From contig NZ_JAIOAB010000010.1 in assembly GCF_019890635.1 (NCBI RefSeq), positions 62,001-126,000 on the forward strand: a DNA stretch of 64,000 nucleotides. Reading direction: 5' to 3'. Positions 63,308-64,000 of the stretch are shown piece by piece; the first letter of the stretch is position 1; each line of letters begins with the position of its first letter. The position numbers and the translations under genes were made by a program. This DNA is from Streptomyces sennicomposti (GTDB lineage: Bacteria > Actinomycetota > Actinomycetes > Streptomycetales > Streptomycetaceae). A model generated the notes under the pieces. The model was given only the letters and a program-made list of their open reading frames with translations, was not told where the DNA came from and did no database searches.

Positions 63308-63318
63308 TTGTTCGACAA
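63308..63318. promoter_or_regulatory. GntR operator (TTGTTCGACAA), repressor position
   Basis: Palindromic, one base off TTGTCNGACAA, 10 bases after the -10 box, about 155 bases before the ATG. Confidence 0.65.
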
Positions 63319-63474
63319 TCTGTGCGGCCGATCCATGTGATCGCACGAGAGCCGAGCATCGCTCCCCGCACTAGCCGCGCCGCGATTCGCCCCCGGAGCC
63401 GTCAGCCATGCCCGCACGCCGGGCTCACTGTGGTGCGGCCCGCTCGTTCGCCGACACCGAAGGGACTGACAGTG

Positions 63475-64000
63475 ATGTCACCTGTCATGAAACGTCGAGC
63501 ATTCCTCACCGCCTCGGCCACCGTCGCGGCCGCCGCCTTACTGCCGATGCCGTTCGCCGTGGCGGCGGCCTCGCCGGGCAAGAAGGGCGTGATGCTGATG
63601 AACCGCATCGGCCCGTCCGCCTCGAGCCTCTACATCTCGAACGTCGACGGCACGAACGAACGCAGGCTGTCGCAGAACGCGGCCTACGACCACCACGCCA
63701 CCGTCTCCGCCGACGGCGCCTGGGTCTACTTCACGTCGGAACGCACCGGTGACGGCAACTCGTGCCTCTACCGGGCCGCCGTCGACGGCTCGAACGTCCA
63801 GCCCCTCGTGGTCGACTCCGCGATGAACGACTGGGCCGTGCCGTCCCCGGACGGGACCAAGGTGGCCTTCGTGTCCACGCGGTCGGCGGACCGCAGGACC
63901 CAGATATGGCTGCTGGACCTGCGCACGAAGGCGCTGACCGATCTGACGGGCACGGCGGCGCTGGCGGGTGACCCGGCCGGCCCGGACGGCCACTTCCGGC
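63475..64000 (+). CDS. Tat-exported beta-propeller (TolB/PD40-like) protein, N-terminal part
   Basis: The frame stays open to the window edge (175 codons and one base). The N-terminus MKRRAFLTASATVAAAALLP is a twin-arginine-type signal, followed after the alanine-rich cleavage area by PD40/TolB repeats (SLYISNVDGTNERRLS, HHATVSADGAWVYFTSERTG, PSPDGTKVAFVSTRSADRRTQ). The rest, including any catalytic domain, lies outside the window. The ATG at 63475 is preferred (GAAGGGACTGACA upstream). A GTG at 63472 is in the same frame. Paired GntR sites upstream place it in the catabolon. Confidence 0.82.
   Translation, partial: MSPVMKRRAFLTASATVAAAALLPMPFAVAAASPGKKGVMLMNRIGPSASSLYISNVDGTNERRLSQNAAYDHHATVSADGAWVYFTSERTGDGNSCLYRAAVDGSNVQPLVVDSAMNDWAVPSPDGTKVAFVSTRSADRRTQIWLLDLRTKALTDLTGTAALAGDPAGPDGHFR

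Noticed and set aside
62884..63417. A 177-codon minus-strand frame
   Set aside because: It covers the GntR operators and promoter, has no domain and shows no ribosome site.

Overview
The window is chromosomal DNA from a high-GC actinomycete, most likely Streptomyces or a close relative. Third codon positions are almost all G or C, GTG starts and stop/start overlaps are common, lipoproteins carry actinobacterial-type lipoboxes, and a mycothiol-type (glutathione-independent) maleylpyruvate isomerase is present. No tRNA, rRNA, CRISPR array, prophage or insertion sequence was recognised. The sequence is an unusually dense catabolic island: about 55 genes for uptake and breakdown of aromatic or related acids and esters, arranged in four or five regulated blocks.

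Block 1 (about 1-11 kb): a partial membrane protein, a GNAT acetyltransferase and a DHA2 MFS exporter on the minus strand, then a divergent IclR regulator facing a 3-hydroxybenzoate/gentisate operon (gentisate 1,2-dioxygenase, fumarylpyruvate hydrolase, maleylpyruvate isomerase, 3-hydroxybenzoate 6-hydroxylase). It runs into a thiolase and a two-subunit 3-oxoacid CoA-transferase of the beta-ketoadipate type, closed by a strong terminator. A TetR regulator with an inverted repeat around its promoter follows, then a decayed region with a P450 fragment and a frameshifted hypothetical gene.

Block 2 (about 11.8-25.5 kb): an operon of two phosphotriesterase-like proteins (one has lost most metal ligands), an FAD monooxygenase, an alpha/beta hydrolase, a metallo-beta-lactamase-fold hydrolase and a CocE-type esterase. 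Next come an RbsABC-type ABC importer with two paralogous binding lipoproteins, a MarR regulator, a cupin and a carboxymuconolactone-decarboxylase-like protein.

Block 3 (about 25.7-40 kb): a LysR regulator and operons for meta-cleavage (two-domain extradiol dioxygenase, aldehyde dehydrogenases, FAH-family hydrolase, alpha/beta hydrolase and others), an LhgO-type oxidase, an amidohydrolase, a ThDP enzyme and an Ldh-type dehydrogenase. A GCAA-N7-TTGC palindrome recurs in front of these transcription units.

Block 4 (about 40-61 kb, extending to the right edge): a GntR-controlled catabolon with two paralogous GntR repressors, a nitrate/taurine-type ABC importer with two paralogous binding proteins, and a long enzyme operon. 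The operon encodes a CoxG-like protein, an HpcH/HpaI aldolase, a LigJ-like 4-oxalomesaconate hydratase, a ThDP decarboxylase-like enzyme, three 4,5-dihydroxyphthalate-decarboxylase-like paralogs around a DUF3500-like protein, an amidohydrolase, a carboxylesterase and a secreted lactonase. Six copies of a TTGTCNGACAA-type operator lie in pairs before three promoters of nearly identical layout, the last before a Tat-exported beta-propeller protein at the right edge. The substrate is not known. The enzyme set suggests an esterified aromatic di- or polycarboxylate, and this is the best candidate in the window for an undescribed pathway.
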